Shown: positions 19,258 to 29,835, counted from the stretch's first letter. The stretch: 64,000 nucleotides of DNA from Geomonas oryzae (GCF_004117875.1 NZ_RAHW01000001.1:806001-870000), one strand, 5' to 3'. Notes: generated by a model not told the origin, from the letters alone. Made by a program: numbers and translations.

Positions 19258-20667
19258 ATGATGGAAACGCCGAAAATACTGATAGCAGACGACGATAAGA
19301 AAACCAGGGACTTCGTAGCCGCTTTCCTGAGCTACAAGGGGTACCAGGTTTACCAGGCCTTTGATGGGCAGGACGCCCTGCAGAAGATAGAAACGCACGA
19401 CGTGCAGATGGTCATCACGGACATCATGATGCCGCGGGTGAACGGACTGGAGTTCATCCGGCAGCTGAAATCGCTCCGTCCGGAGATCGTCACCATAGCC
19501 TACAGCGCCTTCGCCAATAACGAGATGACGGCCAATCTCCTGAAGGCGGGGGCTTTTTTCTATCTTGAAAAGCCCTTCAATCTCGAGGAGTTGGAGACGC
19601 ACGTCAAGCGCGGTCTCGAGCACCAGGCGCTGCAGAGCAAGAGCTTCCGGTCCAAGCCTTGCATAAAGAACAGGGCGCTTCTCAACAACATCATCGGGGA
19701 AAGCGAGAAGATGCTCTCGCTCTTCGAGATGATCGAGAAGGTCGCCACCTCCGATTCCACCGTGCTGATCCAGGGTGAGTCGGGGACCGGGAAGGAGTTG
19801 GTGGCGCGAGCCATCCATGACCTCTCCAACCGCTCTGAGAAAAACTTCGTCGCCCTCAACTGTGCGGCCATTCCCGACGAGCTTCTGGAGAGTGAGCTCT
19901 TCGGCCACGTGAAGGGCTCCTTCACCGGTGCCGTCGCCACTCGCGTCGGCCGTTTCGAGATGGCCGACAAGGGGACCCTGTTCCTGGACGAGATCGGGGA
20001 CATGAAGGCGAACCTGCAGGTGAAGCTGCTGCGCGTGCTGCAAAGCCGGGAGCTGGAGCCGGTTGGCTCCACCAGGTCGAAAAAGGTGGACGTGAGGATC
20101 ATCGCTGCCACCAACCAGAACCTGGATCACATGGTGGCGTCGAAGGAGTTCCGCGAGGATCTTTATTACCGCCTCTCGGTGATTCCGATCATGCTCCCCC
20201 CGTTACGGGAGCGCGGCGCCGACGTTCCACTGCTTTTGAACAGCTTCCTGGAGAAGTTCAACAGGAGCAAGCAGCGCAAGGTACAGGGTTTTGACAAGCA
20301 GGTCCTGGAGATACTGGGGAGCTACGACTGGCCCGGCAACGTCCGTGAACTGGAGAACCTGGTCGAGCGCCTGGTGATCATCAAGGGGAGCGGGGTGATC
20401 AACATCCACGACCTTCCCGAGAAGTACCGAGGCGGCCGCAGCACCCCGGCGGTGCACGGCGAGCACATGATCAACCTCCCCGACGACGGTTTCTGCCTGA
20501 ACAGCGCCGTCGAGGAGTTCGAAAACCGGCTGATCCTGCAGGCTCTGGAGCGCAGCGGCGGCAACAAGAAGGAAGCCGCCGAGCTTTTGAACCTGAAGCG
20601 GACCACGCTGATAGAGAAGCTGAAGAAGAAAAAACTGGTCTACGGGGAGCATCCGGTTTCCCCGTAA
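19258..20667 (+). CDS. NtrC-family sigma-54-dependent response regulator
   Basis: A 469-residue activator: receiver domain (residues 5-120) with phosphorylation site D55 in ITDIMMPRVNG, an AAA+ domain with Walker A GESGTGKE and the sigma-54-contacting loop as GSFTGA rather than GAFTGA, and a Fis-type helix-turn-helix at the C-terminus (GGNKKEAAELLNLKRTTLIEKL). It activates sigma-54 promoters when phosphorylated. No histidine kinase is next to it. Two ATG codons in tandem (19258 and 19261) are both possible starts. Confidence 0.93.
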   Translation: MMETPKILIADDDKKTRDFVAAFLSYKGYQVYQAFDGQDALQKIETHDVQMVITDIMMPRVNGLEFIRQLKSLRPEIVTIAYSAFANNEMTANLLKAGAFFYLEKPFNLEELETHVKRGLEHQALQSKSFRSKPCIKNRALLNNIIGESEKMLSLFEMIEKVATSDSTVLIQGESGTGKELVARAIHDLSNRSEKNFVALNCAAIPDELLESELFGHVKGSFTGAVATRVGRFEMADKGTLFLDEIGDMKANLQVKLLRVLQSRELEPVGSTRSKKVDVRIIAATNQNLDHMVASKEFREDLYYRLSVIPIMLPPLRERGADVPLLLNSFLEKFNRSKQRKVQGFDKQVLEILGSYDWPGNVRELENLVERLVIIKGSGVINIHDLPEKYRGGRSTPAVHGEHMINLPDDGFCLNSAVEEFENRLILQALERSGGNKKEAAELLNLKRTTLIEKLKKKKLVYGEHPVSP

Positions 20668-20678
20668 CAGGGGGTCTG

Positions 20679-21467
20679 ATGTCGATAAATCCGGTAACCA
20701 CGGCGCCTGGCGGCGTCGAAGCAACCAAGAAGGGGATAGCCGCGTCCGGGAATACGGGTGCGGCTGTTCCGTTTGAGGAGATGCTGGCATCGAAAACGTC
20801 CGGAGGCGAGGTGACGCCGGAAGCGGCGGCCGAAGTGCTGCGCCTCAAGATGCTGAGTTCCGCCCTCGATATCGGCCGTGATGCTGATGCGCCTACGGCG
20901 CCGTCGCGTTCCGAGAACGTGCAGGGGTTGTTGAACCGTTTCCTCGAGCAGCTCCCATCCGGGAGTGCGGCGGCCGGGGGCGGAGAGCCTGTCGTCGGCC
21001 ATGGTCCCGAGGCGGCCTTCCAGGCGCAGCAGTCGAATTTCGCGGCCGGGCGTCTGCCGGAGGTACCGGTTGCCGGTTCGGACAGCGGCACGGATGCAAT
21101 CATAGAGAAGGCGAGCAGGCGTTACGGCGTCGACAGCGGGCTGATCCGCGCCGTGATCAAGGCCGAGAGCGGCTTCAACCCGCGGGCCGTGAGTTCAGCC
21201 GGTGCGCAGGGGCTCATGCAGCTGATGCCGGCCACCGCGCGCGGGCTGGGTGTCACCGACCCCTTCGACCCCGAGCAGAACGTCATGGCCGGGACCCGCT
21301 TTTTGAAGGACATGCTGCAGCGCTACAACGGCAACGTGGATGAGGCCCTGGCCGCCTACAACTGGGGCCCCGGCAATGTGGACCGTCACGGCACCGAGAG
21401 CCTCCCCCGCGAGACGAGGGGGTACCTGGCGAAGGTGAAAGGGTACTACGCCCAGTACGTGGCCTAG
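20679..21467 (+). CDS. lytic transglycosylase (SLT domain) protein
   Basis: A 262-residue protein with a low-complexity N-terminal half (1-140) and a C-terminal SLT/goose-lysozyme-like domain. The catalytic glutamate is E163 in KAESGFNPRAVS, followed by GAQGLMQLMPATARGLG and the AAYNWGPGNVDRHG segment. The enzyme cleaves the glycan strands of peptidoglycan. There is no clear signal peptide, unusual for a secreted enzyme; a flagellar or secretion-apparatus route is possible. It starts 11 bp after the regulator gene, so the two are probably co-transcribed. Confidence 0.85.
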   Translation: MSINPVTTAPGGVEATKKGIAASGNTGAAVPFEEMLASKTSGGEVTPEAAAEVLRLKMLSSALDIGRDADAPTAPSRSENVQGLLNRFLEQLPSGSAAAGGGEPVVGHGPEAAFQAQQSNFAAGRLPEVPVAGSDSGTDAIIEKASRRYGVDSGLIRAVIKAESGFNPRAVSSAGAQGLMQLMPATARGLGVTDPFDPEQNVMAGTRFLKDMLQRYNGNVDEALAAYNWGPGNVDRHGTESLPRETRGYLAKVKGYYAQYVA

Positions 21468-21507
21468 AAGCAGCAGCCAGAGCAGCTCAGAGCCGGCGAA
21501 AAACAAA

Positions 21508-21545
21508 AGCCTCCGCACCAAAAGGTGCGGAGGCTTTCTTTTTAT
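21508..21545 (+). terminator. Rho-independent terminator after the transglycosylase gene
   Basis: AGCCTCCGCACC and GGTGCGGAGGCT form a perfect 12-bp stem around an AAAA loop, followed by a T-rich tract. Confidence 0.93.
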
Positions 21546-21554
21546 TGCACTTGC

Positions 21555-21602
21555 AGCGTCCATCAGGTCCATTAACGTCCACCAGGTCCACCAGGTCCAC
21601 GG
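21555..21602. repeat. 9-bp tandem repeat array
   Basis: Five units of about 9 bp with the core GTCCA(T/C), the last two being identical CAGGTCCAC, lie between the terminator at 21508 and the convergent ferritin-like gene. The period and the GTCC core match the arrays at 9704 and 25491. Confidence 0.6.
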
Positions 21603-21663
21603 TATGCCGCTCCCTCGGCCGGTGCCGGTGCCCAGGTGACCGGCGCCCTTCGGGCGCCTTTTC

Positions 21664-22161
21664 CTACTCCCTCACATAGATGTTCTGATCCGAGCTGTGC
21701 ACCATGGTCATGACGCGCATGTACTCGTCCTCGATCATGTCGTAGTGCCCCTGGGTCTCCTTGATCACCGTTTCGAACACCTTGCGCACCAGCGGGTCGA
21801 CCACGTCCTTCACCAGAATGGTGTAGAAGTCGATACAGGCCTTTTCCTCCTTGAGTGCTATCTCCAGCGCCTTCTGCTCGTGGCTGTCCGCCGCGATCGC
21901 CTGCTCCAGGGCGAGGTGGGTCGCCGATTGCTTATCCGGCGGCGAGGCGAGGTAGGTGTCGATGTCGCCGAGGTCGCCGCCGCGGTAGTAATCGAAGAAG
22001 GCCCTCAGGTGATTGACCTCTTCGCTGGCCAAAAGGTCGAATACCTTTTTCGACCGTTCGTCCTTGCTCACCGAAGCCGCGCGCCGGTAGAAGTCCATGC
22101 TCTCCTTCTCGGTCTTGATCGCCAGCTTCAATGCTTCCTGCAGTGTGTACTCCTTGAACAT
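21664..22161 (-). CDS. ferritin-like/rubrerythrin-type diiron protein
   Basis: A 165-residue four-helix ferritin-like protein. Putative metal ligands are the glutamates in KTEKESMDFYRRA, ASEEVNHLRAF, KEEKACIDFYTIL and ETQGHYDMIE. No rubredoxin-type CxxC domain follows, so it is not a full rubrerythrin. Such proteins handle iron or peroxide in anaerobes. The second-half ligand spacing is less canonical than the first. The start at 22161 has GGAGG upstream and a good sigma-70 promoter. Confidence 0.8.
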   Translation of the reverse strand: MFKEYTLQEALKLAIKTEKESMDFYRRAASVSKDERSKKVFDLLASEEVNHLRAFFDYYRGGDLGDIDTYLASPPDKQSATHLALEQAIAADSHEQKALEIALKEEKACIDFYTILVKDVVDPLVRKVFETVIKETQGHYDMIEDEYMRVMTMVHSSDQNIYVRE

Positions 22162-22202
22162 GGCTGCACCTCCGTAGGCTTCAGTGGGATTGCTTGGCAA
22201 AG

Positions 22203-22230
22203 AGTATATCGAAGCGTCTGGGGAGGTCAA
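22203..22230 (-). promoter_or_regulatory. sigma-70 promoter of the ferritin-like gene
   Basis: On the minus strand TTGACC is followed after 16 bp by TATACT. The expected transcript start is about 35 bp upstream of the ATG at 22161. Confidence 0.65.
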
Positions 22231-22257
22231 ATGCCCGAAAAAACGAGTGAATACGGC

Positions 22258-23046
22258 CTAATGTCTGGTTTGGGGGCGCAGGGAGGGGTCGAGCTTGAAG
22301 AGCCGCCTCGCGTTATCGGAGGTGATGCGGGCGAGTTCCTCGACCGGGATGTCGCGGATCTGCGCAACCCGCAGCGCCGTCGCCAGGAGATGGGCGGGAA
22401 CGTTCACCTCCCCGCGAAAGGGCTCCGGCGGGAGGTCCGGCGCGTCGGTTTCAAGCAGTAATCGTTCAAGGGGAACGGCGGCTGCGACGTCGACCGGTCG
22501 TCTGGCGTTCAGATAGGTTACGGTGCCGGAGAGGGAGATGTGCAGCCCGAGCCGCAGGCAGGTTCTTGCCGTTTCCGGGCTGCCGGAAAAAGAATGCATG
22601 ACGCCGCCGAAGGCGTGGATGCCCGCTTCCCTTATTATGGCGATCAGGTCGTCGAAAGCCCGGCGGCAGTGCAGCAGTACGGGAAGCCCCGCTTCCCTGG
22701 CGATCTCCAATTGAGCCCGGAAGGCCTCCTGTTGCACTTCGCGGGATGGGGAAGGGAGCAGGTAGTCGAGCCCTATTTCGCCGATGGCCGTGGCGCATTG
22801 AGCGTAGCGTCTGAGTTCCGAGAGGGTTGCGGGGGTGAGCCGGTCGGCGTGCATGGGGTGCACGCCATAGGCTGGGAGGGCCTGGCGGTAGCGGAGGGCG
22901 ACGGCTTCGATGTCCGGCCACCCTTCCGGGGCAACGCCCGGGACCAGGAAGGCGGTCACACCGGCGTGCTCCGCCTCCGGTATGAGCGTGTCCAGGCGGG
23001 GGCGGAGTTGCGGATCATCCAGGTGGCAGTGACTGTCAAAAAACAT
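22258..23046 (-). CDS. TatD-family metal-dependent deoxyribonuclease
   Basis: A 262-residue TIM-barrel hydrolase. Metal-binding residues of the family are visible: H6 and H8 in DSHCHLD, the Glu in GEIGLDYLL, the His in VLLHCRRAFDD, the His in GVMHSFSG and the Asp in LETDAPDLPPEP. TatD enzymes are Mg-dependent 3'-5' exonucleases/endonucleases linked to DNA repair and degradation. It is 4 bp downstream of the PilZ gene, in one operon. Confidence 0.92.
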   Translation of the reverse strand: MFFDSHCHLDDPQLRPRLDTLIPEAEHAGVTAFLVPGVAPEGWPDIEAVALRYRQALPAYGVHPMHADRLTPATLSELRRYAQCATAIGEIGLDYLLPSPSREVQQEAFRAQLEIAREAGLPVLLHCRRAFDDLIAIIREAGIHAFGGVMHSFSGSPETARTCLRLGLHISLSGTVTYLNARRPVDVAAAVPLERLLLETDAPDLPPEPFRGEVNVPAHLLATALRVAQIRDIPVEELARITSDNARRLFKLDPSLRPQTRH

Positions 23047-23050
23047 GGAG

Positions 23051-23764
23051 TCAGGTGGTGACGCCGGGGTGATCCTTGAGCTCCTTGATGATCTCCACCT
23101 GGCGCTGGAATATGTACTGCGATATGTTGAGTTCCTCGGAACGCGTCGGCGCTATTTCGAAGACGAGACGGCAGGTGCCGTCCCTGTCGATGACCTTCAG
23201 CAGTGATGCCGCGATCACGATGGTACCGGTAGGAAGGGCGATGGAGAGTTCCCCTTTCTGGCTCAGGGGGAGCCCCGGGTTGCGTTCGACATCCATCGTC
23301 ATGCCGGTAAGCGACATGTCGTGCAGCTTGCCGCGCACCGTCGCCTCGAGTTCGGGCGCGGAGAACCAGGCCTTGATGGTCACCCCAAGCTGCACGCGCA
23401 CCGACATGCGGCGGTCGGCGCGGACCAGCGTGTAACCGGGATTGGACAGTATGACACGCGATTTCTCGACGTTGACGTAGGTTACCGAGGCGACCACATC
23501 CCTGCGGAAATGGCTGCTCTTCAACACGGTGAGTTTTTCCTGGGCTATGACAACGGCCTGCACCTGGTGCACCAGCAGTTCGGCGTCGTTTTCTTCGATG
23601 GTGAGGACTTCCGCACCGTAGCTTACCGGGACTTCACGGTAGAAGTTGAGGAGCCTGAGGTCGTTTTTGAGCTTCCCGGAGCGTATGGCGGCCAGGGTCG
23701 CGAGGATCTCGGTGCGGTCACGCTGCTCGTCGGCTAGTTGCAACCTCTGGTAGTTGTCGTTCAT
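23051..23764 (-). CDS. PilZ domain protein (probable c-di-GMP receptor)
   Basis: About 237 residues. The N-terminal part resembles a YcgR-type flagellar-brake domain (residues 20-125). The C-terminal part is a PilZ-like domain with a basic motif RADRRMSVR near 125-135 and a D-x-S-x-x-G motif (DMSLTG) about 35 residues later, the c-di-GMP-binding residues of the family. It would report c-di-GMP to a motility or secretion target. The ATG at 23764 is chosen over an upstream ATG at 23815, with only a weak Shine-Dalgarno site. Confidence 0.78.
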   Translation of the reverse strand: MNDNYQRLQLADEQRDRTEILATLAAIRSGKLKNDLRLLNFYREVPVSYGAEVLTIEENDAELLVHQVQAVVIAQEKLTVLKSSHFRRDVVASVTYVNVEKSRVILSNPGYTLVRADRRMSVRVQLGVTIKAWFSAPELEATVRGKLHDMSLTGMTMDVERNPGLPLSQKGELSIALPTGTIVIAASLLKVIDRDGTCRLVFEIAPTRSEELNISQYIFQRQVEIIKELKDHPGVTT

Positions 23765-23836
23765 GGTCGGTTCCACCCGAAAAAAGTTATTGCTCTTTAG
23801 GCGCTTGCTGTGCAATTATGCCGATTTGTAACGCTT

Positions 23837-23857
23837 GGCGAAGATACCCTCTTCGCC
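23837..23857 (+). other. hairpin in the prfC leader
   Basis: GGCGAAGA-TACCC-TCTTCGCC is a perfect 8-bp stem with a 5-base loop, 36 bp upstream of the prfC start codon, followed by a short T-rich stretch. It could be a weak terminator/attenuator or a stabilising leader structure. Confidence 0.4.
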
Positions 23858-23893
23858 TTTCGTTTGTCCAGAGAATTTTAACGGGAGTTCAAG

Positions 23894-25477
23894 TTGATAC
23901 GGTACAACGAACAAGAGATAGAGAAGCGGCGCACCTTCGCCATTATCAGTCACCCGGACGCCGGTAAGACTACCATAACCGAGAAGCTGTTGCTATTCGG
24001 CGGTGCCATCCAGCAGGCGGGCGAGGTCCGGGCGAGAAAGTCGGCACGGCATGCCACGAGCGACTGGATGGAGATGGAAAAACAGCGTGGTATTTCGGTC
24101 ACTTCTTCGGTCATGAAGTTCACCTACCGCGACTTCGAGATCAACCTCCTGGACACCCCCGGCCACAACGACTTTTCCGAGGACACCTACCGCACCCTGA
24201 CCGCGGTCGACTCGGTGCTCATGGTCATCGACTCCGTGAAAGGTGTCGAGAGCCAGACGAAGAAACTCCTCGAGGTCTGCCGACTGCGCAACACCCCGAT
24301 CATGACCTTCATCAACAAGCTGGACCGCGAGGGGCGCGAACCGCTCGACCTGCTCGACGACATCGAGAGCACCTTGAAGATCCAGTGCGCCCCCATGACC
24401 TGGCCGATCGGGATGGGAAAACGCTTCCGCGGCACCTACCACCTCTACACCAAGGAGATCACCTTCTACGATCCGGAGGCGGATCGCGGCGTCGGCGAGG
24501 TGATCACGGTGAAGGGGCTGGAAGACCCGCTCCTCGACGAGCTTTTGGGAAGCCAGGTGGAGGAGTTGCGTAACGACGTGGAGCTCCTCGAAGGGGCGGC
24601 GCACCCGTTCGATGCCGAGGCGTACCTCGCCGGCAAGCAGACCCCGGTCTTCTTCGGCTCCGCCATCAACACCTTCGGCGTGCAGCAACTGCTCGACTCC
24701 TTCGTCGAGAACGCTCCGTCCCCCTTGCCGCGCGAAGCGACCACCCGCACCGTGTCCCCCTACGAGGAGCCCTTCACCGGGTTCACTTTCAAGATCCAGG
24801 CGAACATGGACCCGGCACACCGCGACCGCATCGCCTTCTTCCGCATCTGCTCCGGCAAGTTCGTGCGCGGCATGAAGGTGAAGCACCTGCGTCTTGGCCG
24901 CGAGGTACAGATCTCCAACGCGACCATCTTCATGGCCCAGGACCGCACCAACGTCGACGAGGCGTATGCGGGCGACATCATCGGCATCCATAACCACGGC
25001 ACCATCAAGATCGGCGACACCTTCACGCAGGGCGAGGAGCTGAAGTACACGGGGATCCCGAACTTCGCGCCGGAGCACTTCCGGAAGGTGCGCATTCTGA
25101 ACCCGCTCAAGTCGAAGTCCCTGGAGAAAGGGCTCGTGCAGCTGGCCGAGGAGGGGACCACCCAGGTCTTCCGTCCCCTGATGGGCGCCGACTGGATCGT
25201 GGGCGCGGTGGGTATGCTGCAGTTCGACGTGGTCATGCACCGCCTCGAGCACGAGTACGGCGTCAAGGCGACCTACGAGCCGGTCTCCTACGTCACCGCC
25301 CGCTGGGTCACCGGCGACCGGAAGAAGCTCGATGATTTCCAGAAGAAGGAGGCGATGAGCCTCTACCTGGACGGAGAAGGGAACCTCGCCTACCTGGCCG
25401 GGAGCCAGTGGCGCCTGGACAACACCATGGATAACTGGAAGGACCTCACCTTCCACGCCACCCGCGAGCACAGCTAG
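23894..25477 (+). CDS. prfC: peptide chain release factor 3
   Basis: A 527-residue translational GTPase that recycles RF1/RF2 from the ribosome after termination. GTPase motifs are G1 SHPDAGKTT (residues 19-27), G3 DTPGHNDF and G4 NKLDRE; the rest matches RF3 in length and order (domain II near 300-400, domain III to the end). The start is TTG at 23894 with GGAG six bases upstream and no nearby ATG. Confidence 0.96.
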   Translation: MIRYNEQEIEKRRTFAIISHPDAGKTTITEKLLLFGGAIQQAGEVRARKSARHATSDWMEMEKQRGISVTSSVMKFTYRDFEINLLDTPGHNDFSEDTYRTLTAVDSVLMVIDSVKGVESQTKKLLEVCRLRNTPIMTFINKLDREGREPLDLLDDIESTLKIQCAPMTWPIGMGKRFRGTYHLYTKEITFYDPEADRGVGEVITVKGLEDPLLDELLGSQVEELRNDVELLEGAAHPFDAEAYLAGKQTPVFFGSAINTFGVQQLLDSFVENAPSPLPREATTRTVSPYEEPFTGFTFKIQANMDPAHRDRIAFFRICSGKFVRGMKVKHLRLGREVQISNATIFMAQDRTNVDEAYAGDIIGIHNHGTIKIGDTFTQGEELKYTGIPNFAPEHFRKVRILNPLKSKSLEKGLVQLAEEGTTQVFRPLMGADWIVGAVGMLQFDVVMHRLEHEYGVKATYEPVSYVTARWVTGDRKKLDDFQKKEAMSLYLDGEGNLAYLAGSQWRLDNTMDNWKDLTFHATREHS

Positions 25478-25490
25478 ACGCGAGGCCACA

Positions 25491-25540
25491 ACCCGTCCGA
25501 CTTGTCTGGCTTGTCCCACTGGTCGGACCGTCTGACTGAT
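25491..25540. repeat. 9-bp tandem repeat array (degenerate)
   Basis: Units of 9 bp such as CCGTCCGAC, TTGTCTGGC, TTGTCCCAC and TGGTCGGAC follow the prfC stop. The same unit (TTGTCTGAC in its best form) occurs at 9704-9757. Here the copies have drifted more. Confidence 0.6.
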
Positions 25541-25570
25541 TGGTACAAGATCTCAGAGGGCACTGCGACA

Positions 25571-26488
25571 ATGGACAACCAGGCAGAAAAAACCACGGTA
25601 GTCGCAGCGCCGGCCGCACGCAATGCCGGCGGGGCCCTGCTCGTCCTTGCTGCCGCCACCCTTTGGGGGACCTCCGGCACTTCGCAGGCCCTGGCGCCGG
25701 AAGGTGTCAGCCCTTGGAGCGTCGGCGCATTGCGCCTGCTGGTCGGGGGGGCGGCGCTCATGCTGCTCGCCGTCCTGAAAGGCGGCCTCGGCAAAGGGCG
25801 TTGGCCCTTCTGGGGCACGCTGGCTGCGGGCGGTTTCGTTGCCATTTACCAACTCACCTTCTTCACCGCCGTGAGCAGGACCGGCGTGGCCGTCGGCACC
25901 CTGGTCGCCATCGGAAGTTCGCCGGTCATCGCCGGCATCCTCGGCTTCGTCGTCAGGGGAGAACGCCCGGGACGTGCGTGGGGGATCGCCACCGTGCTCG
26001 CCTTGGCCGGTTGCAGCCTCCTGGTCACCGGCGGAGGCGGGGTCGCCATAGATGTGGTGGGCGTCCTCCTCGCTCTCGGCGCAGGCACTTCCTACGCCTG
26101 CTACACCATGGCCATCAAGGTGCTCCTCCCCGGCCGGACCTCCGAGGCGGTAATGGCGGTGGTCTTCTGCCTGGGCGCCCTGCTCCTGGCCCCCGTCCTC
26201 TTCATGGTGGACCTCCATTGGGTCGCGCAGCCGCGGGGGATAGGCGTCGTGCTCTACCTCGGCGTGGTGGTCACCGCGGTTTCCTATTGTCTGTTCGCCA
26301 TGGGGCTGCGCAGTGTGCCGGTCGCCTCGGCGGTAACCCTTTCGCTCGCAGAGCCGCTTATGGCGGCGCTCCTTGGAATACTGTTCTTGGGCGAGCGACT
26401 CACCCCTAAGGCACTGGCCGGGATCCCGCTGCTCTTCGCGGGGCTGGCCGTACTCGCTTATTCCATGTCCGGTAAAAGGGCTGTTTGA
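25571..26488 (+). CDS. DMT-superfamily (EamA) transporter
   Basis: A 305-residue membrane protein with about ten helices in two EamA repeats. The first repeat begins with LLVLAAATLWGTSGT, the second ends with AVTLSLAEPLMAALLGILFLGERL. It is a probable amino-acid or metabolite exporter, substrate unknown. It is not closely similar to the other DMT protein at 12438. The ATG at 25571 is selected since the upstream frame passes through the repeat array. It precedes the Rieske gene by 24 bp. Confidence 0.87.
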   Translation: MDNQAEKTTVVAAPAARNAGGALLVLAAATLWGTSGTSQALAPEGVSPWSVGALRLLVGGAALMLLAVLKGGLGKGRWPFWGTLAAGGFVAIYQLTFFTAVSRTGVAVGTLVAIGSSPVIAGILGFVVRGERPGRAWGIATVLALAGCSLLVTGGGGVAIDVVGVLLALGAGTSYACYTMAIKVLLPGRTSEAVMAVVFCLGALLLAPVLFMVDLHWVAQPRGIGVVLYLGVVVTAVSYCLFAMGLRSVPVASAVTLSLAEPLMAALLGILFLGERLTPKALAGIPLLFAGLAVLAYSMSGKRAV

Positions 26489-26512
26489 ACTAAAAGGTAA
26501 GGAGGCATTTCC

Positions 26513-26815
26513 ATGGTATTCGCAGCGAAAGTTTCCGAGATTCCCGAGTTCGGCAAGAAACTGGTTGAGGTGGGGGGGGAGAAGGTTCTCCTGGTGAAGA
26601 CGAAGGGGAAGGTCTACGCCTGCGAGCATGAGTGCCCGCATCAGGGGGCGCCGCTGCAGGGTGCGCTGGTCAAGGAAGCCGGCAAGCTCTCGTGCCAGCG
26701 TCACGGCTACCGCTTCGACCTGGAGACCGGCATCTGCCCAGAACATCCGGAGTGTCCTCTTACGGTCTATCCCGTAGAGATTCGCGGTGACGAGGTATTC
26801 GTTGATCTCGGGTAG
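26513..26815 (+). CDS. Rieske-type [2Fe-2S] ferredoxin
   Basis: A 100-residue soluble Rieske protein. Cluster ligands are C37 and H39 (CEHECPHQGAPL) and C61 and H64 (CQRHGYRFD). No membrane anchor or signal peptide is present, which sets it apart from cytochrome bc1 Rieske proteins and groups it with the NirD/BphF-like ferredoxins. It would carry electrons to an unidentified oxygenase or reductase. It has its own ribosome-binding site (AAGGAGG). Confidence 0.9.
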   Translation: MVFAAKVSEIPEFGKKLVEVGGEKVLLVKTKGKVYACEHECPHQGAPLQGALVKEAGKLSCQRHGYRFDLETGICPEHPECPLTVYPVEIRGDEVFVDLG

Positions 26816-26860
26816 TCTGTGCTTCCCTCACAGAAAAAACGCCCATGTCACAAAAAAATG

Positions 26861-26889
26861 TTGACTCAAAAGACTTTTCAAGATAAGTT
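26861..26889 (+). promoter_or_regulatory. sigma-70 promoter of rplU-rpmA-obgE
   Basis: TTGACT and TAAGTT are 17 bp apart, about 45 bp before the rplU start, in a locally AT-rich stretch. Confidence 0.6.
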
Positions 26890-26931
26890 TGACCGCTCAA
26901 TTGTAAATCCAGAGTAAAGGTGGTGAAGTTC

Positions 26932-27240
26932 ATGTACGCAGTAGTCAAAACCGGAGGGAAGCAATATAAAGTTTCCGAAGGCGACTTTCTGAAAGTCGAA
27001 AAACTGGAGGGTGCGGTAGGCGATACCGTCGAGTTCTCCGAAATCCTGATGGTTGGCGGCGATAAGGTTGTTATCGGAACACCTTTAGTGCCCAGCGCCT
27101 CTGTAGTCGGCAAAATCGTCGAGCAGGGCAAAGACAAGAAGATTCTGGTCTTCAAGTCCAAGCGCCGGAAAAACTCCAGGAAACTTAACGGGCACCGTCA
27201 ACTCAGGACTATCCTCAAGATTGAGAAGATCAACGCCTAG
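26932..27240 (+). CDS. rplU: 50S ribosomal protein L21
   Basis: A 102-residue L21 with the family start MYAVVKTGGKQYKV and the C-terminal KSKRRKNSRKLNGHRQ segment that contacts 23S rRNA. The ATG at 26932 is chosen over GTG/other starts just upstream because L21 proteins begin MYAVV/I. It is followed by rpmA and obgE in the conserved rplU-rpmA-obgE order. Confidence 0.97.
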   Translation: MYAVVKTGGKQYKVSEGDFLKVEKLEGAVGDTVEFSEILMVGGDKVVIGTPLVPSASVVGKIVEQGKDKKILVFKSKRRKNSRKLNGHRQLRTILKIEKINA

Positions 27241-27312
27241 GTAATATTTTAAACGGCGGTGCGGCAGCCGCGATTTTAGAATCAGGGCCGCTACCGGCAG
27301 AAGGAGCAGAAA

Positions 27313-27570
27313 ATGGCACACAAGAAAGGCGTCGGTAGTTCCAGGAACGGTCGCGACTCCGACGGCCAAAGGCTTGGTTGCAAGAAGTTCGGCGGCGAGG
27401 CCGTCAAGGCTGGGAACATCATCTACCGTCAGCGGGGCACCAAGATCCACCCGGGCAACAACGTGGGTCTCGGCAAGGATTACACGCTGTTTGCCCTGAT
27501 CGAGGGCGTGGTGAAGTTCGAGCGCATGGGTAAGGACCGCAAGAAGGTCTCCGTTTACCCGGCCAACTAG
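27313..27570 (+). CDS. rpmA: 50S ribosomal protein L27
   Basis: An 85-residue L27 beginning [19 protein letters not shown], whose N-terminal tail reaches the peptidyl-transferase centre. There is no Firmicutes-type cleavable N-terminal extension. AAGGAG lies about 6 bases before the start. Confidence 0.98.
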   Translation: MAHKKGVGSSRNGRDSDGQRLGCKKFGGEAVKAGNIIYRQRGTKIHPGNNVGLGKDYTLFALIEGVVKFERMGKDRKKVSVYPAN

Positions 27571-28665
<1,095 letters not shown>

Positions 28666-28689
28666 GGGGTAGCACATAGTGGAGTGTTG

Positions 28690-28726
28690 AAGGGGGAGGG
28701 GCGCAAGCTTCTCCCCCTTTTTCTTT
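28690..28726 (+). terminator. Rho-independent terminator after obgE
   Basis: AAGGGGGAG and CTCCCCCTT form a 9-bp stem with a 12-base loop, followed by a T-rich tail, 24 bp after the obgE stop. Confidence 0.88.
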
Positions 28727-28875
28727 GTGAGGTGCCGGCGCGGAAGGGGGCTACGGGCGGCAATTGCGAAAAGACATGATAGACTACGATATTTGTGATT
28801 TCTAATACATTGTAAGTGGTCGGACTGTGACAGGTGCTGAACCGGGAGCCGGACAGAACTCTTCAGGAGGTCGGC

Positions 28876-29811
28876 ATGTACAGGATGATCCAGCTGGAAT
28901 CCTTGGTCCCCGAAACTTTGCCGGGCGTGTCGCTGTTCATCAAGCACGGTGATAACCACGTGCTCTACAAGAATCCGGATCTCTCCTTCACACAGTGGGA
29001 TAAGGAGCGGCTGCTGGATAACAACGTGACGCACCTCTACGTGAAATCAGCCGAGATGTCCATCTTCAACCAGTACGTAGAAGCCAACCTCGCGGCGGCT
29101 CTGAACGACGAGAACCTGGAGCCGGAGGTCAAGCAGGCGATGCTGTATCAGGCTTCGGTCAACTACGTTCAGGAGATATTCGACAGCCCCGCGATCGCAA
29201 TCAGGCAAAACGTGGAGCGTTGCAGGAATTTGATCCAGCATATATTGGATGACGTGATGAAGTCGAACGGTGTCATGCCGGCACTCAGCAGTCTGGTCGA
29301 CCACAACACCTACACCTATGTTCACTCAGTACAGGTTGCGACTTACTCAATAGCCTTGCATGTCAGGATGTTCGAGCTGAGTAGCGACGAGCTCATGGAC
29401 GTCGGGATGGGGTCGCTCTTCCACGACTACGGGAAGGTCTACGTTCCGAAGGAGTTGCTGGACAAGCCGGGGAGGCTGACCGCGAGCGAGTTTCAGGAGG
29501 TAAAAAAGCACCCAGTGTACGGTTTCAGCACCCTGAAGGACCTCGATATCTTCACACCGGTGGCCTTGGGCATCGTCAAGCATCACCATGAAAAGGAGAA
29601 CGGCAGCGGCTATCCCGACGGCCTTTCCAGCTACGACATCGCGCGGAGTTCCAAGATAACGGCGATCGCAGACGTCTTCAGCGCTCTCACCACGACGAGG
29701 TCCTATCGCCAAGCGCTTTCCAAGGAGAGCGCCTTGGAGATCATGTACGGCGAGATGGACGGTTCCTTCGATCTGCAGTACCTGAACTCCTTCCGGGACA
29801 GTCTCAACTGA
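28876..29811 (+). CDS. HD-GYP domain protein (probable c-di-GMP phosphodiesterase)
   Basis: A 311-residue protein with an N-terminal region of unknown fold (1-130, similar in style to DUF3391-type N-termini) and a C-terminal HD-GYP domain. Catalytic marks are H183/D184 in FHDYGK and HHHEKENGSGYPDGL from about 236. All key residues look intact, so c-di-GMP hydrolysis is likely. It lacks a receiver domain and membrane segments. AGGAGG precedes the ATG at 28876. The 210-bp upstream gap holds the obgE terminator and no riboswitch I could recognise. Confidence 0.88.
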   Translation: MYRMIQLESLVPETLPGVSLFIKHGDNHVLYKNPDLSFTQWDKERLLDNNVTHLYVKSAEMSIFNQYVEANLAAALNDENLEPEVKQAMLYQASVNYVQEIFDSPAIAIRQNVERCRNLIQHILDDVMKSNGVMPALSSLVDHNTYTYVHSVQVATYSIALHVRMFELSSDELMDVGMGSLFHDYGKVYVPKELLDKPGRLTASEFQEVKKHPVYGFSTLKDLDIFTPVALGIVKHHHEKENGSGYPDGLSSYDIARSSKITAIADVFSALTTTRSYRQALSKESALEIMYGEMDGSFDLQYLNSFRDSLN

Positions 29812-29835
29812 CAGTGCCCTCCCTTGTTGAACAAT

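Noticed and set aside
28726-28875. c-di-GMP riboswitch upstream of the HD-GYP gene
   Set aside because: The conserved GEMM core elements were not found in this leader.
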